Source: an uncultured Paracoccaceae bacterium (GTDB lineage: Bacteria > Pseudomonadota > Alphaproteobacteria > Rhodobacterales > Rhodobacteraceae). From it: DNA of 64,000 nt. The DNA lies in contig CALKXV010000032.1 of the NCBI GenBank assembly GCA_938005545.1, positions 62,001 to 126,000 on the forward strand. Reading direction: 5' to 3'. The position numbers and the translations under genes were made by a program. Below the pieces are notes generated by a model. It was not told the origin of the DNA, did not search any database, and saw only the letters and a list, made by a program, of their open reading frames with translations. Positions 16,974-25,407 of this stretch are shown here, piece by piece. Positions within the stretch are counted from its first letter, which is position 1. Each line of letters begins with the position of its first letter.

Positions 16974-18011
16974 ATGAGCACTGAAATAACCGCCGCTTAC
17001 TATCGAGGCGACAAAACCTTCGTTGTTGAACCGAGTACAGCGCCCGATCCCGCCCCAGGCGAAGTTGCCGTGCGGATCGCATACTGCGGGATTTGTGGCA
17101 CGGATATGCATGTGTACCACGGCAATATGGATGCGCGTGTTGGGTTGAACCGGGTGATCGGGCACGAGATGTCGGGCACTGTTGCGGGGCTTGGTGCTGG
17201 TGTAGATGGGTTCGCCCTTGGTCAGAAAGTCGTCGTGCGGCCATTGGACCATTGCGGCGATTGTCCGGCCTGTGATGCCGGGCACATTCACATTTGTCAC
17301 AAGCTGAAGTTCCTTGGGCTCGACACCGATGGCGCGATGCAAAGCATCTGGAACGTTCCGGCACATACGCTTCATGCGTTGCCGGATGATCTTCGGATGG
17401 ATCATGCGGCCTTGATCGAGCCGGTCGCTGTGGCTTGTCACGATGTTCGGATGTCGGGTTTGCAGGCGGGCGAGGATGTCTTGGTGATCGGCGGTGGGCC
17501 GATCGGAATGTTGTGCGCTATGGTGGCGCGGGATGCGGGCGGCAAAGTGGTGCTGTCGGAGGTGAACCCGAACCGGTTGGCCATCGCAGAAAAGCTGGGG
17601 TTCGACACGGTGAACCCGGCTGAAACCGATTTGGCGGCGGCGATCAATGCCAAGACCGGCGACAAAGGCGCCGATGTCGTGTTTGAGGTGTCGGGCTCGC
17701 AACCCGGCGTCGATGCGATGACGGCATGTGCTGCGACACGCGCGCGCATTGTTATGGTGGCGATCCATGCACAGAAGCCTCAGATCGATATGTTCCAGTT
17801 TTTCTGGCGCGAATTGCAGCTGATCGGTGCACGAGTTTACGAACCCGAAGATTACGAAAAGGCGATTACGATCATCACATCGGGCGGTGTTGATGCAGAC
17901 ACGGTGATCACCGATGTTAGCCCGCTTGCGGATATTCAGGCGGCATTCGAAGCCTTGGACAGTAGCCCGACGGCGTTGAAAAGCCTGATCAAAGTGGGAG
18001 AAGATGCATGA
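16974..18011 (+). CDS. zinc-dependent medium-chain dehydrogenase (sugar acid/polyol type)
   Basis: MDR-family dehydrogenase of 345 residues. The catalytic zinc region CGICGTD (Cys38, Cys41) is followed by GHE (63-65), structural zinc cysteines are Cys94, Cys97, Cys100 and Cys108, and the NAD motif VIGGGPIGML lies near 170. Residues after beta-2 (LSEVNPNR) suggest NAD. Homologues oxidise L-idonate, L-gulonate, galactitol, threonine or butanediol. It is cotranscribed between the enolase-superfamily gene and kduD; its stop overlaps the kduD ATG by four bases, which suits a role as a sugar-acid 5-dehydrogenase. Confidence 0.82.
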   Translation: MSTEITAAYYRGDKTFVVEPSTAPDPAPGEVAVRIAYCGICGTDMHVYHGNMDARVGLNRVIGHEMSGTVAGLGAGVDGFALGQKVVVRPLDHCGDCPACDAGHIHICHKLKFLGLDTDGAMQSIWNVPAHTLHALPDDLRMDHAALIEPVAVACHDVRMSGLQAGEDVLVIGGGPIGMLCAMVARDAGGKVVLSEVNPNRLAIAEKLGFDTVNPAETDLAAAINAKTGDKGADVVFEVSGSQPGVDAMTACAATRARIVMVAIHAQKPQIDMFQFFWRELQLIGARVYEPEDYEKAITIITSGGVDADTVITDVSPLADIQAAFEALDSSPTALKSLIKVGEDA

Positions 18012-18775
18012 GCGTGCTTAAATCGTTCGATTTGACAGGGAAAACAGCGCTTGTGACGGGTGCAAAACGTGGAATCGGGCGCGGCATGGCCGAGGCTTTG
18101 GCAAGCGCCGGTGCGGATGTGGTTGGCGTGAGTGCGACGCTGGCGCCGGGGTCTGAAGTGGAGCAAGCGATTACTGCAATGGGGCGCACATTCACGCCTT
18201 ATCAGGTTGATTTTGCTGACAGATCGGCGCTGACGGCTTTCGCGGCGCAATTGGAGGCCGACGGTATTAAGCCCGACATTTTGGTCAACAACGCAGGCAC
18301 CATCAAAAGGAAACCCGCCGCCGAACACCCCGATGATTGGTGGGACGAGGTGATCGAGGTGAACCTGTCGTCGCAATTCGTTCTATCGCGCGAAATCGGG
18401 CGCGGCATGGTTGAACGCGGGCATGGCAAGATCATCTTCACCGCGTCGCTTTTGACGTTTCAAGGCGGGATCACGGTGCCGGGGTATGCGGCGTCGAAAG
18501 GCGGAATTGGCCAGTTGACCAAGGCTTTGGCGAACGAATGGGCGGGCACGGGCGTGAACGTGAACGCCATCGCGCCGGGCTATATTGCGACGGACAACAC
18601 CGAAGCGCTGCGCGCCGACGAAGCGCGCTATTCATCGATTTTGGAGCGCATTCCGCAAGGCCGTTGGGGCACGCCCGAAGATTTCGGCGGACCGGCGGTG
18701 TTCCTTGCTTCATCGGCATCGGATTATGTGAACGGCGAGATTCTGGTGGTCGATGGCGGCTGGATGGGGCGATAG
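18008..18775 (+). CDS. kduD: 2-keto-3-deoxygluconate 5-dehydrogenase (KduD-type SDR)
   Basis: SDR protein of 255 residues. It shares the whole KduD pattern rather than only the SDR fold: FDLTGKTALVTGAKRGIG at the start, NNAGTIKRKPA, SLLTFQGGITVPGYAASKGG with Ser147/Tyr160/Lys164, ANEWAGTGVNVNAIAPGY, and RIPQGRWGTPEDFGG followed by SASDYVNGEILVVDGGW. KduD interconverts 2,5-diketo-3-deoxygluconate and KDG in pectin, alginate and hexuronate breakdown. The KDG made would be phosphorylated by KdgK at 14061. Last gene of the three-gene operon. Confidence 0.85.
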   Translation: MSVLKSFDLTGKTALVTGAKRGIGRGMAEALASAGADVVGVSATLAPGSEVEQAITAMGRTFTPYQVDFADRSALTAFAAQLEADGIKPDILVNNAGTIKRKPAAEHPDDWWDEVIEVNLSSQFVLSREIGRGMVERGHGKIIFTASLLTFQGGITVPGYAASKGGIGQLTKALANEWAGTGVNVNAIAPGYIATDNTEALRADEARYSSILERIPQGRWGTPEDFGGPAVFLASSASDYVNGEILVVDGGWMGR

Positions 18776-18906
18776 GGAGTTCATTTTGGTTTCCTGAAGA
18801 GCGATCGGTTTTAACTTGCTGTGCTTTCGAAAAAATTAACCATTTTTTAACCATTCTTTAGGGATGTTTAATCGATACAATTCAACGGGTCGTCCTACTG
18901 CTTCCG

Positions 18907-19491
18907 ATGTCATTTTGCTACTATTCACTAAATCATGCTGATGTCGTCGACGAGATCGGAGGGGATTGGGCCAGCGAGGATGCGGATCAGCGTTCATGGT
19001 CTGGTCAAGTCGTGGGCACAAAGCTTTGGAAGCACATCAACGGTCAAGAAACCAAGTCCTATCTGAACGCAATCTTCTTTGCAGTTCGCCAATCCAAGGA
19101 AGTCATTATCTTACCCTATAGATGCGACTCCTTGTTGAAGCCCAAGCATTGTCTCATGGCGGTTATTCCGCAGCAAAATGGTGGACTTACAATTGATCAC
19201 ATTGACGGGCCGGTTTTGACACATGTGCAGGTGGCGTCACAGACTAGCAAGTATGACGCGCACTCAACGAAGCGATGTTCGATCTGTTGCGCCTTCAAAA
19301 TAGGATCAGAATGGATCGACCCTCACACACTCCCTAACCCGGTAGACTTTCCAAAGGGGCTTGGGGTTTGTCCGGCGTGCAAGTCGGTCGCATCAAATCG
19401 CATTTCTGGTGGAATGCGTATTTCTGGTGGTCACGATGCAGCTTTTCAGAGGCTTCGAAGTTCACAAAAGGTGGAGTCGCCAGACGTGTAA
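18907..19491 (+). CDS. PAS-like protein with C-terminal CxxC-CxxC zinc-ribbon-like motif, unknown function
   Basis: An isolated 194-residue frame. Residues 30-105 (WSGQVVGTKLWKHINGQETK, LPYRCDS, a late IDHIDG) resemble the small PAS-like proteins of proteobacteria that carry Gly-x-x-LW-x-x-I and PFRCD-type motifs. The second half has Cys124-x2-Cys127 and Cys155-x2-Cys158 separated by GSEWIDPH, the pattern of the C-terminal zinc-ribbon-like part of those proteins. No N-terminal signal or membrane helix is seen. Surrounding DNA is AT-richer than its neighbours and the C-terminus has a small duplication (RISGG twice). The gene is unrelated to the catabolic genes beside it and may be a transferred cargo gene or local sensor. 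Confidence 0.6.
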   Translation: MSFCYYSLNHADVVDEIGGDWASEDADQRSWSGQVVGTKLWKHINGQETKSYLNAIFFAVRQSKEVIILPYRCDSLLKPKHCLMAVIPQQNGGLTIDHIDGPVLTHVQVASQTSKYDAHSTKRCSICCAFKIGSEWIDPHTLPNPVDFPKGLGVCPACKSVASNRISGGMRISGGHDAAFQRLRSSQKVESPDV

Positions 19492-19610
19492 AATCTGAGA
19501 ATTACACACCAAATGTTGACGACGACACTCTGGATCGAATCACGAGATCATACTTTCGCCGTGCGCTCCGATGCGATTCTCTCTTGCCCCCCGTGGCTTC
19601 TGCTTTTAGC

Positions 19611-19625
19611 TTTGGTCGGACCAAA
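19611..19625. promoter_or_regulatory. 15-bp perfect palindrome, FadR/FCD-type operator
   Basis: TTTGGTCGGACCAAA is perfectly symmetric around one G and contains TGGTCGGACCA, the ideal form of TNGTNNNACNA. It ends 50 bases before the ATG of the TRAP binding-protein gene. This is the strongest operator candidate of the region and connects the TRAP operon to the GntR gene at 14992-15708. Confidence 0.72.
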
Positions 19626-19675
19626 TACGACCCGGTGGCTAAAACGCCGGTTAACTATCCAAGGGAGGATATACT

Positions 19676-20692
19676 ATGACACTTAAGGGATTGGCCCTTG
19701 CCGCATCAGTCGCGGCTCTGACGATCGGCGCAACTGCCGCTTCGGCACAGACCAAGCTGCGCATTCAGACGCACTTCAGTCAGGAAACACTGTCGGGTCA
19801 GATGGCTGGCAAATTTATCGACGATATCCAGACGATGTCGGGCGGCGAGATCGAAGTTGAAATGTTCTACGCGGGCGCTGTTGTGAAGGCGGCTGAAACG
19901 TTTGACGCTGCTGCAACTGGCATTCTTGACTGCGATATGACAGGTGGCGCTTACCAGACTGGTAAGAACCCTGCGTTCCAGTTCGCGGGCGACTTGATGG
20001 GTGGCTATACGAACCCATACCAGCAGATGGCTTGGTTGCTGCATGCTGACGGACGCGCAAAGATCAACGAACTTTATAACGGCCACAACATGGAATTCGT
20101 CGGCTGGTGGATCCCTGGTCCTGAATCGCTGACATCCACACGTCCGATCCGCGGCGTCGCAGATTTCAAAGACTGGAAATTCCGTTCGCCTCCGGGTCTT
20201 GCGACGAAGGTTTTTGCGAACCTCGGTGCATCGCCAATCGTGATGGACTTCAACGAGATCTTTACGGCTCTTGAAACCGGCATCATCGATGGTGCTGATG
20301 CGGCCAACCTGACCAACAACATTGGTCTCGGCCTTTATGACATCGGCAAGCACACCAACTATCCTGGCTTCCACTCGATGCCTGCTGACCATCTGGCGTG
20401 CCGCAAGGACGTTTGGGATGCGATGCCTGACGCGCATAAGCGTATCATGACCGTTGCGATGGATTCGCTGGCCATGCACAATGCATCGATCAACGAAGTG
20501 AAGAACGCCGAGAACGCAGTTAAGCTGCGCGCAGAAGGCGTGAACCTTTACGAATGGTCGCCAGAAGAGCTTGGCAAATTCCGTGCAGCTGTAAAATCAG
20601 GCTGGACCGAGTTCGCAACGACGCCAGAAGCCAAGGCGCTGCTTGAGAGTCATGTCGACTTCTTGGTTGGCATTGGCGCAATGTCGCGTTGA
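19676..20692 (+). CDS. dctP: TRAP transporter substrate-binding protein, DctP family
   Basis: Periplasmic solute receptor of 338 residues with a clear signal peptide (1-24, cleavage after ASA). The mature protein starts KLRIQTHFSQETLSG. The conserved TRAP segment is present as RGVADFKDWKFRSPPGLATKVFANLGASPIVMDFNEIFTALETG with the carboxylate-binding arginine (KFRSPPG), then DGADAANLTNNIGLGLYDIGKH. The arginine points to an organic acid ligand. GGGAGG lies 10 bases upstream of the ATG. A terminator-like hairpin follows the gene, so the receptor is probably made in excess over the membrane subunits. The neighbouring dehydratases suggest a sugar acid or uronate. Confidence 0.9.
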   Translation: MTLKGLALAASVAALTIGATAASAQTKLRIQTHFSQETLSGQMAGKFIDDIQTMSGGEIEVEMFYAGAVVKAAETFDAAATGILDCDMTGGAYQTGKNPAFQFAGDLMGGYTNPYQQMAWLLHADGRAKINELYNGHNMEFVGWWIPGPESLTSTRPIRGVADFKDWKFRSPPGLATKVFANLGASPIVMDFNEIFTALETGIIDGADAANLTNNIGLGLYDIGKHTNYPGFHSMPADHLACRKDVWDAMPDAHKRIMTVAMDSLAMHNASINEVKNAENAVKLRAEGVNLYEWSPEELGKFRAAVKSGWTEFATTPEAKALLESHVDFLVGIGAMSR

Positions 20693-20714
20693 CCTGACAT
20701 CCATTTGATAAACG

Positions 20715-20751
20715 CGGCGGCAGGGCATGACGCTTTTGCCGCCGTTTTTTT
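20715..20751 (+). terminator. rho-independent terminator or attenuator after dctP
   Basis: CGGCGGCA at 20715-20722 pairs with TGCCGCCG at 20737-20744 across a 14-base loop, and seven T follow at 20745-20751. It lies between dctP and the next gene of the operon. Partial read-through would give high receptor and lower downstream expression, a common arrangement for binding-protein transporters. Confidence 0.8.
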
Positions 20752-20787
20752 GCCCGCCGGGTCATTCGATGGGCGCATGGTTCGAAA

Positions 20788-21954
20788 ATGAAAATCACAC
20801 GCATCACCAGTCACGTATTGTCTTATGACATGCCGGACGTGTTGGGGTATTCGCAGCAATTTTATGCGAAACGCACCGCACATTTGGTTGAGGTCGAGAC
20901 AGACGAAGGTATCACAGGTTGGGGCGAATGCTTTGGCCCCGGTGCGATTGCCGTGGCGAATAAGGGCATCGTGGAAGGGGTCATTCAGCCCATGATCCTG
21001 GGCGACGATCCGATGGACCGGGATGTGATTTGGCACAAGGTATATAACCTTCTGCGAGATCATGGCCAAAAGGGGATGCCGCTGCAATCTTTGTCCGGCG
21101 TCGATATTGCGCTTTGGGATATTGCGGGGAAAGTGGCGGGTTTGCCGTTGCATAAGTTGATTGGCGGCGCGCATCGCGACAGCGTGCCGTGCTATGGGTA
21201 CGGCATGATGCTGCGCCCTGAACCTGTCGATGATTTGGCGGCGCGGTTTGTGGATGAGGCCGCCACGATCAAGGACGCAGGGTTCGTGGCGACCAAGATG
21301 AAAGTGGGCATGGGGCCGAAGGCCGATGTTCGGTTGGCCGAGGCGGTGCACAAGGGCGTTGGTGCGGATTTTCCGTTCATGGTCGATGCCAATCATTGTT
21401 ACACCACGTCTGATGCTTTCTATGTAGGGCGCGCTTTGGATGAATTGGGGGCCTATTGGTTTGAAGAACCCGTGGCCCCGGAAGATCACGATGGGTATCG
21501 CGAACTGCGTGCCGGACTTAAGACCAACATTGCGGGTGGCGAGGCCGAGTTTAACCGTTGGGGATGGCGGGCGATCTTGGAAAACCGGGGGCTTGATATC
21601 GCGCAGCCCGAAGTTTGTGCGCTTGGCGGGATCAGTGAATACCTTCGGGTTTTGGCGCTGGCCCATGCGCACCACACGCCTGTTATCAACCACGTTTGGG
21701 GATCAGCCATTGCGGTTGCGGCCAACCTTCAGCTTCTGGCGGCCATGCCGCCGTTGCCCGGAGGCCTCAACCCATGGGAGCCAATGTTGGAATTCGACAC
21801 AACGGACAACAAATTCCGTGACAACTTGTTGAAAGAGCCGCTTAATATTCAAGATCAGGTGAGAAACAATGGGGGTCGGGTCAAAATCCCGACAGGTCAT
21901 GGTTTGGGAGTGGAGCCCGACCGTGATTTCATAACCCAGTACAAGATAGCCTGA
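20788..21954 (+). CDS. enolase-superfamily protein resembling D-galactarolactone cycloisomerase
   Basis: Protein of 388 residues with the mandelate racemase subgroup layout: Lys170/Lys172 in TKMKVG, metal ligands Asp200, Glu226 and Glu252, and base His302 in NHVWGSA. Blocks such as [43 protein letters not shown] and the late PTGHGLGVE match, from memory, Agrobacterium galactarolactone cycloisomerase (Gci), which opens the lactone made by uronate dehydrogenase to 3-deoxy-2-ketoaldarate. One oddity is that the dyad residue is Glu275 (QPEVC) where Asp is usual. The gene interrupts the TRAP operon between receptor and membrane genes. Other lactone or acid substrates remain possible. Confidence 0.72.
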   Translation: MKITRITSHVLSYDMPDVLGYSQQFYAKRTAHLVEVETDEGITGWGECFGPGAIAVANKGIVEGVIQPMILGDDPMDRDVIWHKVYNLLRDHGQKGMPLQSLSGVDIALWDIAGKVAGLPLHKLIGGAHRDSVPCYGYGMMLRPEPVDDLAARFVDEAATIKDAGFVATKMKVGMGPKADVRLAEAVHKGVGADFPFMVDANHCYTTSDAFYVGRALDELGAYWFEEPVAPEDHDGYRELRAGLKTNIAGGEAEFNRWGWRAILENRGLDIAQPEVCALGGISEYLRVLALAHAHHTPVINHVWGSAIAVAANLQLLAAMPPLPGGLNPWEPMLEFDTTDNKFRDNLLKEPLNIQDQVRNNGGRVKIPTGHGLGVEPDRDFITQYKIA

Positions 21955-21976
21955 GCTCAAGGGGAGGGGACGAGGT

Positions 21977-22828
21977 ATGGAAGACGAAACCGGCAGTTTT
22001 TGGGAGTGGGTGCTTCCCTTCAGCTTTTTTGCCTGCGCAAGTTGGGTGGTCTGGCATTTGCCAGCCTATATCCTGACATTCGCGCCGCACAAAGATGAAT
22101 CAAAGTTGCAGCAGGTGACCGCGATCCATGAAACCAAGGACGTGGCACCGAACCTGCCGGGACTGTTCGGCGGTGTTGCCGATGCCGCCGATTGGTTCGC
22201 ACTGATCCTTTTGCCGATCCTGCTGATCATCGGGATGCGCACCGTGCGTGTTGCACCCATGGAATTTCAACATTGGAAACCCGTTGACCGTCTTGCCATC
22301 TTTATCGGTCGCGTGACCATGATGCTGATCATTTCGATGACGCTGGTGATGCTGTACGAAGTCTTTCTGCGCTATGCCATCGAAGCGCCCACGCTTTGGG
22401 CCAACGAGGTAACGCTTTGGATTGGCGGCTTTGTGTTCCTGTGTTCGGGGTTTTACGGGATGCAGCAACGCAGCCACATCCGGATTTTCATCCTTTACGA
22501 TGTGGTGCCACGCTGGATGCAGCGGTTGTTCGATACAACCTGGACGCTGCTGTTTGTCGTATTCGCATTTTTCCTGATCTACGGAAGCTATAAACAGGTT
22601 TTCATCATCAAGTTCTATAACTGGGAAATGTTCGGCACGGCGTTTGATCCGCCGATCCCGGCCACGATCCAGCCGATGGTGTTGATCATTATCGTGCTGG
22701 TTGCGATCCAGGCGGTTTTAAACCTGATCAACGACTGGAATCTTGAACCCGAGGTACACACAGCCGCGGACGATATTGACGAACAAGAGCTTGAAGCAAT
22801 CAAGCGTGCTGTGACGGGAGAAAAGTAA
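21977..22828 (+). CDS. dctQ: TRAP transporter small permease, DctQ family, extended
   Basis: Membrane protein of 283 residues, well above the roughly 160-200 usual for DctQ. The DctQ core lies in the C-terminal two thirds, with GRVTMMLIISMTLVMLYEVFLRY, ANEVTLWIGGFVFLCSGFYGMQQRSHIRI and two later helices. The extra N-terminal part has two more hydrophobic segments (about 10-35 and 72-90) joined by a polar stretch. GGGGAGGGGACGAGG upstream provides the ribosome site. Its last base is the first base of dctM, so translation is coupled. It associates with DctM in the inner membrane. Confidence 0.85.
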   Translation: MEDETGSFWEWVLPFSFFACASWVVWHLPAYILTFAPHKDESKLQQVTAIHETKDVAPNLPGLFGGVADAADWFALILLPILLIIGMRTVRVAPMEFQHWKPVDRLAIFIGRVTMMLIISMTLVMLYEVFLRYAIEAPTLWANEVTLWIGGFVFLCSGFYGMQQRSHIRIFILYDVVPRWMQRLFDTTWTLLFVVFAFFLIYGSYKQVFIIKFYNWEMFGTAFDPPIPATIQPMVLIIIVLVAIQAVLNLINDWNLEPEVHTAADDIDEQELEAIKRAVTGEK

Positions 22829-24453
22829 TGGACGTCGGAACAATTTCTATGGTCCTCGTCTTTGGACTTATCTTCTTACTGGCCATCGGGATGCCGCTTG
22901 GTTTGGCCTCGGCCGCTTTGGCGGCCCTTGTGTTGGTCATGAAATTTGAACCCACCTTGTTGCTGAACCCAAGCAGCTTTGGTGAAGGGCTTTTGACCAA
23001 GAACCCCGGCACGGGGCCACTTTATATTTTGACCCAAAAGGTCTTCGATCTGATGACGGAATACGTTTTGTTATCGGTGCCTTTGTTCATCTTTATGGCA
23101 GCCCTGCTGGAACGGTCCGGTATTGCGAAAGCGATGTACGACAGTCTTGATTTCTGGCTGTCCCGTATGCGTGGTGGCATCGCCGTTGTCACCTCGATCA
23201 TGGCTGTTATCATGGCGGCGATGTCGGGCATCATTGGCGGCGAAGTGGTTCTTTTGGGCCTGATCGCACTGCCGCAGATGCTGCGCCTTGGGTACAACCA
23301 GAACCTTGCGATTGGTACGATCTGTGCCTCGGGTAGTCTTGGCACCATGATCCCGCCGTCCATCGTTCTGATCATCTATGGGCTTATAACCGAAACTTCG
23401 ATCAAGGCGCTGTTTACAGGCGCATTCATCCCGGGCTTTATGCTGGCGAGTTTCATCATCATCTACATCCTGATCCGCGTTAATCTGGATCACACCCAAG
23501 CGCCGTTGCCGCCGCGTCGTCCGGAAGATGACGAGGTTGGCTCAAAACCGCGTGCGTTCCTTGCGTTCCTGTCGCTTTTGCTGGCGGGATTTGGGGCGCT
23601 TTTGCTTTTGCGGGTGATCTTTTTCACCGTTACAGGGCAGAACATTATGGAAGAAGGCGAAGATCCGATCACGATGGGAACGCCTGAACATATTCCATAT
23701 ATCGCGGGTGCCGCGGCGCTTGGAGTCGTTTTGTCCTTCTTCGTTTGCGGAACTCACGCGACCAAGATGGGTTGGAAGTTTGGCAAGGGCCTTGTGCCAC
23801 CCTTCACCGTGATCGGTGTTGTCCTTGGATCGATCTATGGCGGCATCACAGGTATCACCGAAGCGGCTGGCATGGGCGCATTGGCCGTTTTTGTCATCGC
23901 GCTTTTGCGGGGTGAGGCCAGTGTTGCTCTGATCTGGGACAGTCTGTTGCGCACGCTCAGATCGACCGGCACGATTATCTGGGTGACGATTGGGGCGGCA
24001 TCACTTGCCGGTGCCTATACGCTGGCAGGTGGTCCTAACTATATCGCCAACCTGATCGTTGGGTCGGACATGCCAACGATGTTGGTTTTGCTGACCATGA
24101 TGGCGATCTTGTTGTTCATGGGCGCATTCATGGATTGGGTGGGCATCGTGTTGCTGATCATCCCGGTGTTCTTGCCAATCGTAAAACGGCTTCCGATTGA
24201 GGAAATCGGGTTCATCGGTCAGTTGGAGCCGCAGTATATCTCGATCTGGTTCGGCGTGTTGTTCTGTATGAATATGCAGGTTAGTTTCTTATCACCGCCA
24301 TTCGGGCCGGCGGCCTTCTATCTGAAATCGGTGGCGCCTGCGCATATCTCGCTGACCGACATCTTCAAGGGCTTCCTGCCGTTCATCTGTGTGCAGCTGG
24401 TTGCCCTGTCGGTTCTTCTGATCTGGCCCAGCATTGTGACGATCCTTTTATGA
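22828..24453 (+). CDS. dctM: TRAP transporter large permease, DctM family
   Basis: Inner-membrane ion/solute symporter of 541 residues; usual DctM proteins have about 430. The helices start with a GTISMVLVFGLIFLLAIGMP segment, and the family features SVPLFIFMAALLERSGIAKAM, MSGIIGGEVV and SGSLGTMIPPSI are clear. The extra length is a middle insertion (about residues 225-310) with a charged loop (PPRRPEDDEVGSKPR) and two additional hydrophobic segments. Together with the lengthened DctQ it marks a large-subunit TRAP subtype. It works with DctP at 19676 and is followed 8 bases later by a dioxygenase gene. Confidence 0.9.
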   Translation: MDVGTISMVLVFGLIFLLAIGMPLGLASAALAALVLVMKFEPTLLLNPSSFGEGLLTKNPGTGPLYILTQKVFDLMTEYVLLSVPLFIFMAALLERSGIAKAMYDSLDFWLSRMRGGIAVVTSIMAVIMAAMSGIIGGEVVLLGLIALPQMLRLGYNQNLAIGTICASGSLGTMIPPSIVLIIYGLITETSIKALFTGAFIPGFMLASFIIIYILIRVNLDHTQAPLPPRRPEDDEVGSKPRAFLAFLSLLLAGFGALLLLRVIFFTVTGQNIMEEGEDPITMGTPEHIPYIAGAAALGVVLSFFVCGTHATKMGWKFGKGLVPPFTVIGVVLGSIYGGITGITEAAGMGALAVFVIALLRGEASVALIWDSLLRTLRSTGTIIWVTIGAASLAGAYTLAGGPNYIANLIVGSDMPTMLVLLTMMAILLFMGAFMDWVGIVLLIIPVFLPIVKRLPIEEIGFIGQLEPQYISIWFGVLFCMNMQVSFLSPPFGPAAFYLKSVAPAHISLTDIFKGFLPFICVQLVALSVLLIWPSIVTILL

Positions 24454-24461
24454 GGTAAGAC

Positions 24462-25406
24462 ATGATAACTGCATCTGACGTCGAAACTTTCAACCAGCAG
24501 GGCTACCTGGTGGTTGAGAACTTGCTGGATGTGCCGACTTTGGACGCGATCCACTGCGAGTATGCCCAGCTGATGGACCGGCTGTATGACGGTTGGGCCG
24601 AGGCGGGTTTGGTTCCGCCTGCGAAGGCCGGGATGGGATTTTGGGACAGGCTCGATGTTGCCTACAAGAGCGGGTTTGACTGGTATCAGCCCTTCGATAT
24701 CTCGCTGCCGGGGGATGATATTTCGAACGACACGCCCATGCATTTTGGCCCGGCTGTCTTTGATATGGTGACGCATAAGAGCATCCTCGACACGGTCGAG
24801 ATGCTGATTGGGCCCGAGATCACGTCGAACCCAATTCAGCACGTACGCATCAAGCCACCAGAGCGCACGGTCGCTAAGGACGAAATTCGTGCGCATGTTG
24901 TTGCGACCGACTGGCACCAAGATCAAGGTGTGACCTTGCCAGAGGCGGATCAGACGACATTCGTCACGGTTTGGCTGGCGATCACAGACGCGACGGTTGA
25001 GAATGGATGTTTGCAGGTGGCCACTGATCACTATACCGAAATGCTGCCCCATTGCCCGCGCACGCAAACTGGCATTTCCGAGGCGCTTACACCAAAACGC
25101 GCAACGCCGACGCCGGTGAAGGCAGGTGGCGCTGTCATATTCCATCCGATGACACCGCATTCTTCGCTGTCGAATACGTCCGACGGGTATCGGTGGTCTT
25201 TCGATCTGCGGTATAATGTGACTGGTCAGCCAACAGGGCGCAGTCATTTCCCGGAATTCGTTGCGCGATCCAAGGCTGATCCTGCAAGCGTTTTGCAAGA
25301 CTGGCGCGTGTGGCGTGACATGTGGGAAGACACGCGCGCCCGTGTCGCGGCAGGCGCGCATATCCCGCAGCATCGGTGGGATAGCTCCAGTCCACATTGT
25401 GCATGA
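24462..25406 (+). CDS. phytanoyl-CoA dioxygenase-family Fe(II)/2-oxoglutarate oxygenase
   Basis: Protein of 314 residues with the double-stranded beta-helix iron triad visible as H-x-D in DWHQDQG and the distal His in MTPHSSLSN; the 2-oxoglutarate arginine is probably in YRWSFDLRYN. PhyH-type enzymes hydroxylate or oxidatively cleave acids, quaternary amines (ectoine hydroxylase EctD) or phosphonates. It directly follows the TRAP genes and is followed one base later by a second member of the family, so both probably act on the imported compound. Its substrate cannot be deduced. Confidence 0.82.
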   Translation: MITASDVETFNQQGYLVVENLLDVPTLDAIHCEYAQLMDRLYDGWAEAGLVPPAKAGMGFWDRLDVAYKSGFDWYQPFDISLPGDDISNDTPMHFGPAVFDMVTHKSILDTVEMLIGPEITSNPIQHVRIKPPERTVAKDEIRAHVVATDWHQDQGVTLPEADQTTFVTVWLAITDATVENGCLQVATDHYTEMLPHCPRTQTGISEALTPKRATPTPVKAGGAVIFHPMTPHSSLSNTSDGYRWSFDLRYNVTGQPTGRSHFPEFVARSKADPASVLQDWRVWRDMWEDTRARVAAGAHIPQHRWDSSSPHCA

Positions 25407-25407
25407 C

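Noticed and set aside
15913-17364. A 483-codon minus-strand frame opposite the enolase-superfamily and zinc dehydrogenase genes
   Set aside because: Antisense to two clear enzymes with complete catalytic motifs; no recognisable protein features.
20650-21693. A 347-codon minus-strand frame opposite the cycloisomerase-like gene
   Set aside because: Antisense shadow; it also covers the terminator at 20715-20751, which a real gene there would not.
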